Shown: in pieces, positions 1 to 6,281 of the stretch
How positions within the stretch are numbered: position 1 is the first letter of the stretch
Layout of the letters: every line of letters begins with the position of its first letter
NCBI GenBank assembly: GCA_025055465.1
Contig: JANWXA010000117.1
Coordinates: forward strand, 1-6,281
Reading direction: 5' to 3'
Source: Candidatus Kapaibacterium sp.
GTDB lineage: Bacteria; Bacteroidota; Ignavibacteria; Kapaibacteriales; HRBIN21
DNA: 6,281 bases
Translations under genes and position numbers: made by a program
The notes under the pieces: generated by a model
Database searches by the model: none
What the model was told of the DNA's origin: nothing
Seen by the model: only the letters and a program-made list of their open reading frames with translations

Positions 1-1262
1 AAGAGCAAGGCTTAGATTATCCAATTGCATACGTTCGCTGGACCGAACAACGCAATATGGAAGCCTTTTTGCAACTGCTGGAGTCCGGGCAAGTGCGGAC
101 AGAACCTCTGACGACTCATCGCTTTCCTATAGAGCGGGCTGTGGAGGCGTATGAATTGCTTACCCATGGGCGGGAGCGGGCAATCGGTATCCTATTAGAA
201 TATCCGGCGATGCACGAGGCTCCGAAAAGTCGGACCATTGTGTTGCATGCAGAACGCCGCCGGACTGGAACGCTCCGCATAGGGATTGTGGGTGCCGGCA
301 GTTTTGCCCAGTCTTATTTGCTTCCGACGCTCAAGCAGATGGGGGTGGAGTTTGTTGTAGTAGCGAATGCGACTCCTGCGTCAGCCCGCGCAGTTGGGGA
401 ACGTTTTGGGTGTACCGCCGTAACCACCAGCGGAGAGGAAGTGATCACTCATCCGGATGTGGAAGCGGTTGTATGTGCAACGCGGCATGATACGCATGCC
501 TCCTATGTAGTACAGGCCCTGCGGGCTGGCAAACCTATCTTTGTAGAAAAGCCTCTGGCGGTTACTCCAGAACAGCTTTGGTGGATTGAGCAGGCGCTTT
601 CCGAACACGGAGGTGCACTGATGGTGGGGTTCAACCGCCGCTTCAGTGCCCCATTACAGGATATCAAGCGCTTCTTTGCCGGACGCAAGTCCCCGATGAC
701 CATTCTCTACCGGGTCAATGCCGGCGTATTGCCTCCGGAGCACTGGCTGCGGGATCCACGACAGGGGGGGCGTATCGTTGGTGAAGTGTGCCACTTTGTG
801 GATTGTATGGTGTTTTTGACCGATGCGTTCCCGCTTGCTGTATCGGCGGTGGCGGTACAATTGCCGGAGCCAGACGCGGGGGAGAGCATCTCCGCTACGA
901 TCCGCTTTCGGGATGGCTCAGTGGGGACGTTATTCTACCTAACCGATGGAGCCCCCTCCCTTGGGAAGGAGTTCTGTGAAGTGTTCTGTCAGGGACGTAC
1001 TGCTCGGATGGATGACTTCCGCTCTGTGGTATTTCACCATGGCTACCGACAGACTAAGCGTCGCTACGATGGTTCCAAAGGACATCGCGAGGAAATGCAA
1101 CTTTTCGTGCAGCATTTGCAAGCAGGAACCCCTTTCCCCATACCGTATGAGCAGGCACGAGCTGTGACCGCTGCTACCTTTGCTATTGAGGAAGCATTGC
1201 GTCGCCAAACTTGGGTGGATGTGGAAAGCTTTCTTCGAACGGCATGGACACAGGGGACGTAG
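1..1262 (+). CDS. Bi-domain oxidoreductase (zinc-type alcohol dehydrogenase-like + Gfo/Idh/MocA), 3' part, 5' end outside window
   Basis: The reading frame is open from the window edge (first full codon at position 3) to the TAG at 1260-1262. The first codons read EQGLDYPIAYVRWTEQRNME, which matches the late part of the medium-chain dehydrogenase half of two-domain oxidoreductases found in polysaccharide clusters. The ATG at 57 is therefore internal and the true start lies upstream. That first half ends near 230. The second half is a Gfo/Idh/MocA dehydrogenase: a Rossmann strand with GAGSFA (about 291-308) for NAD(P) binding, the EKPL motif with its lysine at 549-551, and a GEVCHFVD segment at about 780-803 carrying the conserved His and Asp. 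The C-terminal alpha/beta substrate domain runs to the stop. It is presumably cytoplasmic. The substrate cannot be read from sequence; oxidation or reduction of a sugar or nucleotide sugar is inferred from family and from the neighbouring sugar aminotransferase, which it overlaps. No catalytic zinc ligands can be judged because that region is missing. Confidence 0.88.
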   Translation, partial: EQGLDYPIAYVRWTEQRNMEAFLQLLESGQVRTEPLTTHRFPIERAVEAYELLTHGRERAIGILLEYPAMHEAPKSRTIVLHAERRRTGTLRIGIVGAGSFAQSYLLPTLKQMGVEFVVVANATPASARAVGERFGCTAVTTSGEEVITHPDVEAVVCATRHDTHASYVVQALRAGKPIFVEKPLAVTPEQLWWIEQALSEHGGALMVGFNRRFSAPLQDIKRFFAGRKSPMTILYRVNAGVLPPEHWLRDPRQGGRIVGEVCHFVDCMVFLTDAFPLAVSAVAVQLPEPDAGESISATIRFRDGSVGTLFYLTDGAPSLGKEFCEVFCQGRTARMDDFRSVVFHHGYRQTKRRYDGSKGHREEMQLFVQHLQAGTPFPIPYEQARAVTAATFAIEEALRRQTWVDVESFLRTAWTQGT

Positions 1263-2434
1263 TGCGAGTGCCGTTTCTCAACCTTGCGGCCCAGCACGAA
1301 GCACTGCAGCAGGAGATTGAGGAGGCGCTGCAGAGGGTGATTCGCTCTTACCAATTCGTGCTGGGCTCAGAAGTCGAAGAGCTGGAACAGGAGTGTGCGG
1401 CATACCTCCACCTTCCCTATGCCGTCGCTTCTTCCAGCGGGACGGATGCTTTGTTGATGGTGTTGATGGGTCTCGGCATCGGCCCAGGAGATGAGGTCAT
1501 CGTGCCGACATGGACCTTTTATGCGACTGCGAGCGTTGCAGCGCGTCTGTATGCTCGCCCGGTCTTTGCCGATACTGAACCCCGAGGGTTCGGAATCCGC
1601 ACGGAGGAGGTAGAAAGGCGGGTAACGCCCCGGACTCGAGCGGTGATCGTTGCGCATCTCTACGGCCAGATTGCACCAGCAACGGAAGCGATACGCGAGG
1701 TATGCAAGCATTATGGTATCGCGCTCATAGAGGATGCGGCACAGGCATTTGGAGCACAGTGCTCCAATGGGTTCGGAATCGGGCGGTTCGGTCTCTGTGC
1801 CTGTGTTTCGTTCTACCCAACAAAAAATCTGGGCGCGTGGGGGGATGCGGGCATGGTGGTGACGCAAGACGCGGAGCTCGCTGGGCAGTTACGCCTCTTG
1901 AGAAATCACGGTATGGAGCAGCGGTATCTTCACCGATACATCGGGGGGAATTTTCGAATGGATGCTCTGCAGGCAGCGGTGCTGCGGGTCAAGCTCCGGC
2001 GGCTGGCAGAGTGGAATGCGAGGCGGCGAGCTCTTGCCCACCGGTACGAAAGATTGTTCCAAGAAGCAGGGCTTGCCGAAGGCGTTGGGGCGATGGAGTT
2101 TGATGCGAGGAATCAGGTTCTGTTGCCGGCAGAGCTCTATGCTAATGCTACCCCTGTACCGCACGTATACCATCAGTATGTTGTTCGGGTTAGGCATCGG
2201 GAAAAGCTTCGCCAGTATCTTGCCGACCATGGGATCGGTACGGAGGTCTATTATCCCGTTCCCCTTCATTTGCAGCCTGCGTTTCACTCGCTTGGTTATC
2301 GTCCAGGGGACTTCCCGGTTGCTGAACGCTTGGCCGCGGAGGTTCTGGCCTTGCCGATATATCCAGAACTGACCCTCCAACAGCAGGACGCTGTTGTTGG
2401 TCGCATTGCCGAATTCTTCCGTCGCTATGATTAA
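1244..2434 (+). CDS. DegT/DnrJ/EryC1/StrS-family PLP-dependent sugar aminotransferase
   Basis: This is a complete aminotransferase of about 396 residues, fold type I, normal for the family, which transfers an amino group (usually from glutamate) to a keto group of a nucleotide-linked sugar. Visible landmarks, numbered from the ATG at 1244: the opening VPFLNLAAQ, SSSGTDAL (63-70) for cofactor phosphate, EDAAQAFG with Asp164 and Gln167 contacting the PLP ring, and SFYPTKNLGAWGDAG with Lys194 as the Schiff-base lysine. The C-terminal segment with GIGTEVYYPVPLHLQ and LPIYPEL is also typical. The start is uncertain. ATG 1244 overlaps gene 1 by 19 bases but lacks a close ribosome site. GTG 1262, which shares a base with the TAG of gene 1 and follows AGGGGA at 1252-1257, would give MRVPFLNL, also typical of the family. 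The exact sugar is unknown. Together with gene 1 it suggests amino-sugar synthesis for a surface polysaccharide. Confidence 0.92.
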   Translation: MDTGDVVRVPFLNLAAQHEALQQEIEEALQRVIRSYQFVLGSEVEELEQECAAYLHLPYAVASSSGTDALLMVLMGLGIGPGDEVIVPTWTFYATASVAARLYARPVFADTEPRGFGIRTEEVERRVTPRTRAVIVAHLYGQIAPATEAIREVCKHYGIALIEDAAQAFGAQCSNGFGIGRFGLCACVSFYPTKNLGAWGDAGMVVTQDAELAGQLRLLRNHGMEQRYLHRYIGGNFRMDALQAAVLRVKLRRLAEWNARRRALAHRYERLFQEAGLAEGVGAMEFDARNQVLLPAELYANATPVPHVYHQYVVRVRHREKLRQYLADHGIGTEVYYPVPLHLQPAFHSLGYRPGDFPVAERLAAEVLALPIYPELTLQQQDAVVGRIAEFFRRYD

Positions 2435-3959
2435 GCTGGCACGCAGTGTAGGGGTTGCTTTGCCAGTCCCATCACTGCCCTCGAGATTGGGAGTTGGGGA
2501 TTTGGGACCGGCGGCATATGTATTCGCAGAGCGGCTTGCTCGCTCGGGCATTTGGTATTGGCAGCTCCTACCCTGGGGACCGACCACACCAGCCTTAGGC
2601 AATTCGCCTTATAATACTCTATCTGCCTTTGCCGGTAATCCCTTATGGATCAGTCCTGAGCTCCTATATGCCGACGGGCTTTGCCGGCGTGTCGAGTTAG
2701 GACGGTTGCGTCCGTATGCCCCTGCGATAGAATATGAGGAGTTGACGCGAGAGCGCCTGGCCTTCTTGAAGGCCTGTTTTGACCACACCGCTCGGTGGCG
2801 TCGCCTCCAGGTTGACTTCGAGAACTTCTGCCAGCAGGAGGCCTGGTGGTTGGAGGAATGGGCACTCTTCGCCTTTCTGCGGGAGCACCACCGTGAGGCT
2901 CCTTGGTATCAGTGGACACCGGAGTACCGACGCTGCGAGGGACAAGCGCTCAGTGCACTCCGAAGGCGTGAGGCTAAGCAGCTCCGCTTCCATGCCTGGG
3001 TACAATTTCTGTTTTTCCGTCAGTTGAAGCAGCTCTACCAGTGGTGTCACGGACTGGGAGTGGAGCTCATCGGGGATCTTCCCCTCTTTGTGGCGTACGA
3101 TAGTGTTGACGTGTGGGCGCATCAGACAAACTTTCTCCTTGCTGCTGACGGGCGATTAGAATATGTCTCAGGGGCACCGCCAGATGCCTTTAACCCGAGG
3201 GGACAGCTCTGGGGACAGCCGCTCTATCGTTGGGAGCACCACCGCGCTGAGGGCTTTCAGTGGTGGCGGCGCCGCATTGAGCATTTATTGCGGTATGTGC
3301 GTTGGTTGCGAGTGGACCATTTCCGGGGATATTCTGCCTGTTGGGCGGTTCCCGCCTCGGCTTCCGATGCTGCTGACGGGCAGTGGATACCTGTACCCGG
3401 AGAGGAGCTTTTCCAAAACCTACAACGTCGCTGGATGCCGCTACCTCTGCTGCCGGAGGATTTGGGCACCATCACCCCTGATGTCGAGCTGCTTCGCCTA
3501 CGCTTTGGTCTTCCCAGCATGCGAGTTTTCGTGTTTGCCTTTCCAGAACCTGCTGCCAGCCCGCATGCTCCGCATAACTACGGCTCCAATTGCGTAGTAT
3601 ATTCCAGCGTGCACGACATTCCGCCGGTGCGCGGTTGGTTTCAACAAGCTTCGGAGCATATTCGGAAAAGCCTGGCAAAGTATTGTGGGAAGGTTCTGCG
3701 GGACCGGACGGTCCATCGGGAGGTACTTCGGCTGGTATTGCAGTCAGCCGCGTGGTTGGTAGTTGTTCCTGTACAGGACTTTTGTGGTCTGGGGTTGGAA
3801 GCGCGATTGAACCACCCCGGGATAGCCCATGGGAATTGGCGCTGGCGCTTGCCGCTCGGATTACCCCGGAAGCGCCAGTGGGAGGAGCTGGCGGAAATGT
3901 GTGCCCTATATGGACGCTCACGATACCATGCGGGGAATATCGTTCGTCAACATGGCTAA
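2427..3959 (+). CDS. malQ: 4-alpha-glucanotransferase (amylomaltase, GH77)
   Basis: This 510-residue protein has the length of compact Thermus-type amylomaltases and lacks the long N-terminal extension of the E. coli enzyme. It moves alpha-1,4-glucan segments between maltooligosaccharides or glycogen-derived chains in the cytoplasm. Family signatures in order: SRLGVGDLG near the N-terminus, SPYNTLSAFAGNPLWI, GDLPLFVAYDSVDVWAH, GAPPDAFNPRGQLWGQPLYRW, LRVDHFRGY with nucleophile Asp297, LPEDLG with acid/base Glu344, SSVHDIPPVRGW with the transition-state Asp397, and QDFCGLGLEARLNHPG followed by GNWRWR at about 450-473. All three catalytic carboxylates are present. The segment after Asp397 reads IPP where many compact amylomaltases have NDT. 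ATG 2427 was chosen because it gives a normal N-terminus (MIKLARSVGVALP). It overlaps the aminotransferase stop by 8 bases with no clear Shine-Dalgarno, which suggests translational coupling. No other glycogen gene is in the window. Confidence 0.95.
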   Translation: MIKLARSVGVALPVPSLPSRLGVGDLGPAAYVFAERLARSGIWYWQLLPWGPTTPALGNSPYNTLSAFAGNPLWISPELLYADGLCRRVELGRLRPYAPAIEYEELTRERLAFLKACFDHTARWRRLQVDFENFCQQEAWWLEEWALFAFLREHHREAPWYQWTPEYRRCEGQALSALRRREAKQLRFHAWVQFLFFRQLKQLYQWCHGLGVELIGDLPLFVAYDSVDVWAHQTNFLLAADGRLEYVSGAPPDAFNPRGQLWGQPLYRWEHHRAEGFQWWRRRIEHLLRYVRWLRVDHFRGYSACWAVPASASDAADGQWIPVPGEELFQNLQRRWMPLPLLPEDLGTITPDVELLRLRFGLPSMRVFVFAFPEPAASPHAPHNYGSNCVVYSSVHDIPPVRGWFQQASEHIRKSLAKYCGKVLRDRTVHREVLRLVLQSAAWLVVVPVQDFCGLGLEARLNHPGIAHGNWRWRLPLGLPRKRQWEELAEMCALYGRSRYHAGNIVRQHG

Positions 3960-3964
3960 CGGTC

Positions 3965-3971
3965 GATGAGG
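3965..3971 (+). promoter_or_regulatory. Shine-Dalgarno site of speA
   Basis: The sequence GATGAGG lies in the 20-base gap after malQ, with GAGG at 3968-3971 ending 8 bases before ATG 3980. It is the clearest ribosome binding site in the window and supports 3980 as the speA start over the longer in-frame extension that reaches back into malQ. Confidence 0.6.
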
Positions 3972-3979
3972 TCTTGGCG

Positions 3980-5881
3980 ATGTATATGCAGCCATGGCAT
4001 GTCGAAGATGCCGTAGAGCTTTACAACATTGCAGGGTGGGGGGCAGGCTACTTTGGCATAAATGAGCAGGGAAACGTCGTAGTTCGCCCTCGAAAAGAGC
4101 GCGGAGCAGTTGTAGACCTGAAGGAGCTTGTGGATGAGCTGCTGCTGCGGGACATCACTCCGCCTGTACTTGTCCGGTTTATGGATATTCTGGGTGACCG
4201 AATCGAAAAATTGTGCCACTGCTTCCAACAGGCGGCTGACGAATATGGATATCGAGGCCACTATTACAATGTCTACCCCATCAAGGTTAATCAACAACGC
4301 CCAGTAGTGGAGGAAATCGTGCGTTACGGTCGCCACTTCAACGTGGGGCTGGAAGCAGGATCAAAGCCTGAGCTACATGCGGTGCTGGGGATCGTGGAAA
4401 ACCCCGAGGCTCTTATTGTCTGCAATGGCTATAAGGACAGCGACTTCGTTGAGCTGGCGCTGTTGGCGCAGAAGATGGGAAGGCGAGTGTTTCTTGTGGT
4501 GGAAAAACTCAATGAGTTGCAGCTTATCGCTACCATTGCGGAACGTGTTCGTGTGCAGCCCAATTTAGGCATCCGCATCAAACTGTCCAGCGCAGGCAGT
4601 GGTCGGTGGGAAGAATCTGCTGGGGAGCAGAGCAAGTTCGGCCTCAGTTCCAGCGAGCTTTTAGAGGCGTTAGAGTTAGCCACCGCTTGCGGCTTGGACT
4701 CTAGCATTCGCCTCATCCACTTCCACTTAGGGAGCCAAATCACGAACATTCGGCGCATCAAGAGTGCCCTCCGCGAGGCGGCGCAGTTTTACGTGCAACT
4801 ACGCCAGATGGGCTACCCTGTTGAGTTCGTAGATGTCGGTGGTGGGCTGGGCGTAGATTATGACGGTACGCGCTCGTCAGCGCCCAGCAGTGCCAACTAT
4901 TCAATCCAAGAATACGCTAACGATGTTATCTCGGCGCTGGTGGAAATCGCTTCCCAGCATGGTCTTCCCCACCCGCACATTATCACTGAGGCAGGGCGAG
5001 CTCTGACGGCACACCATTGCGTGCTTATCTTCAATGTCTTGGAGGTAGCGACTCCGCCGCACTGGAATGATGCCGAACCTTTGCCTGACGTCGAGCTCCA
5101 TCCTCTGGTGCATGAGCTCTACGAGCTGTTGCAAACACTTTCCTCGCGTACAATGCTGGAGGCCTGGCATGATGCCCAGCAATATAGGGAACAGCTCCTG
5201 GAGCTCTTCAATGTTGGGTTGATTGATCTGCGGACTCGAGCGCTGGGGGAGCGTCTCTTTTGGACGATAGCACGCCAAGTCTACCAACTCAGCCAGCAAA
5301 TGAAACACCCGCCGGAGGAACTTCGGTATTTGCCCCGAATGTTGGCGGACAAGTACTTTGTGAATTTTTCACTATTCCAGTCTCTACCCGATGCCTGGGC
5401 GGTGGACCAACTCTTCCCCGTTATGCCTATCCATCGTTTGACAGAGCGCCCGACTCGGATTGTTACTCTCCAGGACATTACCTGCGACTCCGATGGGCAC
5501 CTGGACCGCTTTGCCTGCTCCCGTACCATCCTGTCTTACTTGCCCGTTCACGAGCTACACCCTGGAGAGGCTTACTATATCGGCGTTTTCTTGGTTGGTG
5601 CCTACCAGGAGATTCTGGGGGATCTGCACAATTTGTTCGGTGATACAAACACCGTTCACGTTCGTGTGGACGGGGACTTCTATCGCATCGAGCAGGTCGT
5701 GGATGGCGAAACAGTCGCTGACGTTCTGGGGTACGTGCAGTTCAATCCTAAGCGTTTGGTCCGCACGATGGAGGCCTGGGTAAGTTCTGCTGTCAAGGAA
5801 GGGCGGATCTCGGTCCAGGAGGGACGGGAGTTTTTGGCAATTTACCGGTCGGGGCTGTATGGGTACACGTACTTAGAGTAA
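3980..5881 (+). CDS. speA: Biosynthetic arginine decarboxylase (PLP-dependent)
   Basis: The 633-residue product matches the biosynthetic arginine decarboxylase family, which converts L-arginine to agmatine and CO2, the first step of the agmatine route to putrescine and spermidine. It has the fold III (alanine racemase-like) barrel plus C-terminal beta domain. Landmarks: the N-terminal WHVEDAVELYNIAGWGAGYF, YYNVYPIKVNQQRPVVEE with the PLP lysine at 102, GLEAGSKPEL, HFHLGSQ (His247 to Gln253), GGGLGVDYDG from Gly287 for cofactor phosphate, EAGRALTAHH with Glu337 and Arg340, and TCDSDG with Cys502, Asp503 and Asp505 completing the active site across the dimer. The stretch of roughly 360-470 is the helical insertion usual in SpeA. 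Length is close to the E. coli protein (658). The frame stays open upstream to about 3590, but that part lies inside malQ and shows no SpeA homology. A second ATG at 3986 is possible. The TAA overlaps the ATG of the next gene. Confidence 0.96.
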   Translation: MYMQPWHVEDAVELYNIAGWGAGYFGINEQGNVVVRPRKERGAVVDLKELVDELLLRDITPPVLVRFMDILGDRIEKLCHCFQQAADEYGYRGHYYNVYPIKVNQQRPVVEEIVRYGRHFNVGLEAGSKPELHAVLGIVENPEALIVCNGYKDSDFVELALLAQKMGRRVFLVVEKLNELQLIATIAERVRVQPNLGIRIKLSSAGSGRWEESAGEQSKFGLSSSELLEALELATACGLDSSIRLIHFHLGSQITNIRRIKSALREAAQFYVQLRQMGYPVEFVDVGGGLGVDYDGTRSSAPSSANYSIQEYANDVISALVEIASQHGLPHPHIITEAGRALTAHHCVLIFNVLEVATPPHWNDAEPLPDVELHPLVHELYELLQTLSSRTMLEAWHDAQQYREQLLELFNVGLIDLRTRALGERLFWTIARQVYQLSQQMKHPPEELRYLPRMLADKYFVNFSLFQSLPDAWAVDQLFPVMPIHRLTERPTRIVTLQDITCDSDGHLDRFACSRTILSYLPVHELHPGEAYYIGVFLVGAYQEILGDLHNLFGDTNTVHVRVDGDFYRIEQVVDGETVADVLGYVQFNPKRLVRTMEAWVSSAVKEGRISVQEGREFLAIYRSGLYGYTYLE

Positions 5882-6281
5882 TGCTCTGTTGGATACCCGT
5901 CGTAGTGGGGACTTGCTGCTTGGAGCTGTTTGGGCAGGAGTTAGTCACGTCCTACCACACATATTCGCCGGGAAGTGTCACTACACGGTTGCATCGTGGA
6001 TTCCGCTCTGCTGGCGACGAGCGGGCATGGACAATCGTTCTGGGAGTTTCTCTGCCGTTAGCACGGTTGCATGACAGCCTTTGGCTTGTTGGGGTTGCCA
6101 GCCATCTTTTACAGGCAAACTCCCTCAACGATATCGGGTTCAACCCGCGGGGAGCTCGTTGGGAGGAACAGTTGCTCATCCTGTGGGAGAGCTCGCCGTG
6201 GAGGTTCTACGGCGGTCTCCTCCATTTCTGTAAACATGAAATAGATAATGCCGATCCGCCAGATACGGACGACCCTGTCAT
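5881..6281 (+). CDS. Unrecognised, probably exported protein, 5' part (runs off window)
   Basis: The ATG at 5881 shares its A with the last base of the speA TAA (TAATG), and the frame stays open for 133 codons to the window edge. I do not recognise the family. The N-terminus MLCWIPVVVGTCCLELFGQE is hydrophobic for about 18 residues and could be a short signal peptide, although it has no positive charge before the hydrophobic core. A lipoprotein reading (VGT before Cys12) fits the lipobox poorly. The rest has alternating polar and hydrophobic stretches rich in aromatic residues, such as WTIVLGVSLPL, LWLVGVASHLL, EEQLLILW and WRFYGGLLHF, with turn-like charged links. This resembles outer-membrane beta-barrel hairpins, which is inference only. 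Distinct motifs are NPRGARWEEQ (from residue 88) and HFCKHEIDN (115-123), followed by an acidic, proline-containing stretch. There is no other ATG in this frame, and the coupling to speA supports this start. Confidence 0.7.
   Translation, partial: MLCWIPVVVGTCCLELFGQELVTSYHTYSPGSVTTRLHRGFRSAGDERAWTIVLGVSLPLARLHDSLWLVGVASHLLQANSLNDIGFNPRGARWEEQLLILWESSPWRFYGGLLHFCKHEIDNADPPDTDDPV

Noticed and set aside
1367..1867. Open frame of 166 codons on the - strand
   Set aside because: It is antisense to the aminotransferase core, including its PLP motifs. No domain or plausible start context is visible.
1889..2602. Long open frame of 237 codons on the - strand
   Set aside because: It lies antisense to the aminotransferase and malQ, both of which have strong family motifs. 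Its translation is rich in Pro, Arg and Ser with no recognisable domain, as expected of a shadow frame in GC-rich coding sequence.
2881..3253. Repeated 13-base string gggagcaccaccg at about 2881 and 3232
   Set aside because: Both copies lie inside malQ and encode unrelated contexts (REHHRE and WEHHRA). This is chance similarity from a shared E-H-H-R word, not a repeat element.
3141..3382. Repeated 13-base string gctgctgacgggc at about 3141 and 3370
   Set aside because: Both copies encode Ala-Ala-Asp-Gly turns within malQ. There is no flanking similarity, so it is not a mobile or structural repeat.
3590..3979. In-frame upstream extension of speA by 130 codons
   Set aside because: It overlaps the C-terminal part of malQ in another frame and has low-complexity Gly/Ser/Pro-rich translation unlike SpeA. 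The family N-terminus and the Shine-Dalgarno place the start at 3980.
3960..3979. Possible terminator or promoter between malQ and speA
   Set aside because: The gap is only 20 bases, with no inverted repeat, T-run or recognisable -10/-35 pair. It holds only the ribosome binding site.
5889..6074. Open frame of 61 codons on the + strand
   Set aside because: It is a different frame from the longer frame starting at the TAATG junction (5881), which stays open to the window edge and has a more protein-like composition.

Overview
The window looks like ordinary bacterial chromosome with a fairly GC-rich composition (mid-50s percent by eye). Five protein genes lie head to tail on the + strand with almost no space between them. 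The first and last run off the window edges. There are no RNA genes, mobile elements, CRISPR repeats, or gene-free stretches longer than 20 bases. The compact overlapping layout and the type of SpeA suggest a member of the Bacteroidota/Chlorobi/Ignavibacteria-like lineages. That placement is an impression from protein style, not a demonstrated assignment.

Layout: (1) positions 1-1262 hold the 3' part of a bi-domain oxidoreductase. Its start codon and most of its alcohol-dehydrogenase-like half lie upstream of the window, and the Gfo/Idh/MocA half is complete. (2) 1244-2434 is a DegT/DnrJ/EryC1/StrS-family PLP-dependent sugar aminotransferase overlapping gene 1. (3) 2427-3959 is a compact GH77 4-alpha-glucanotransferase (amylomaltase, malQ) overlapping gene 2. 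(4) 3980-5881 is biosynthetic arginine decarboxylase (speA), 20 bases after malQ and preceded by a recognisable Shine-Dalgarno. (5) 5881 to the window end is the 5' part of an unrecognised, probably exported protein whose ATG overlaps the speA stop codon (TAATG).

Genes 1 and 2 fit together as nucleotide-sugar or surface-polysaccharide enzymes, so the window probably catches the end of a polysaccharide locus. MalQ (alpha-glucan remodelling), SpeA (arginine to agmatine, polyamine synthesis) and the putative exported protein have no obvious shared pathway with them, yet overlapping or near-touching junctions imply one transcript and translational coupling. I see no new defence or mobile system here. 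The points most worth a second look are the uncharacterised fifth gene, the functionally mixed operon, and a non-canonical motif around the third catalytic Asp of MalQ.
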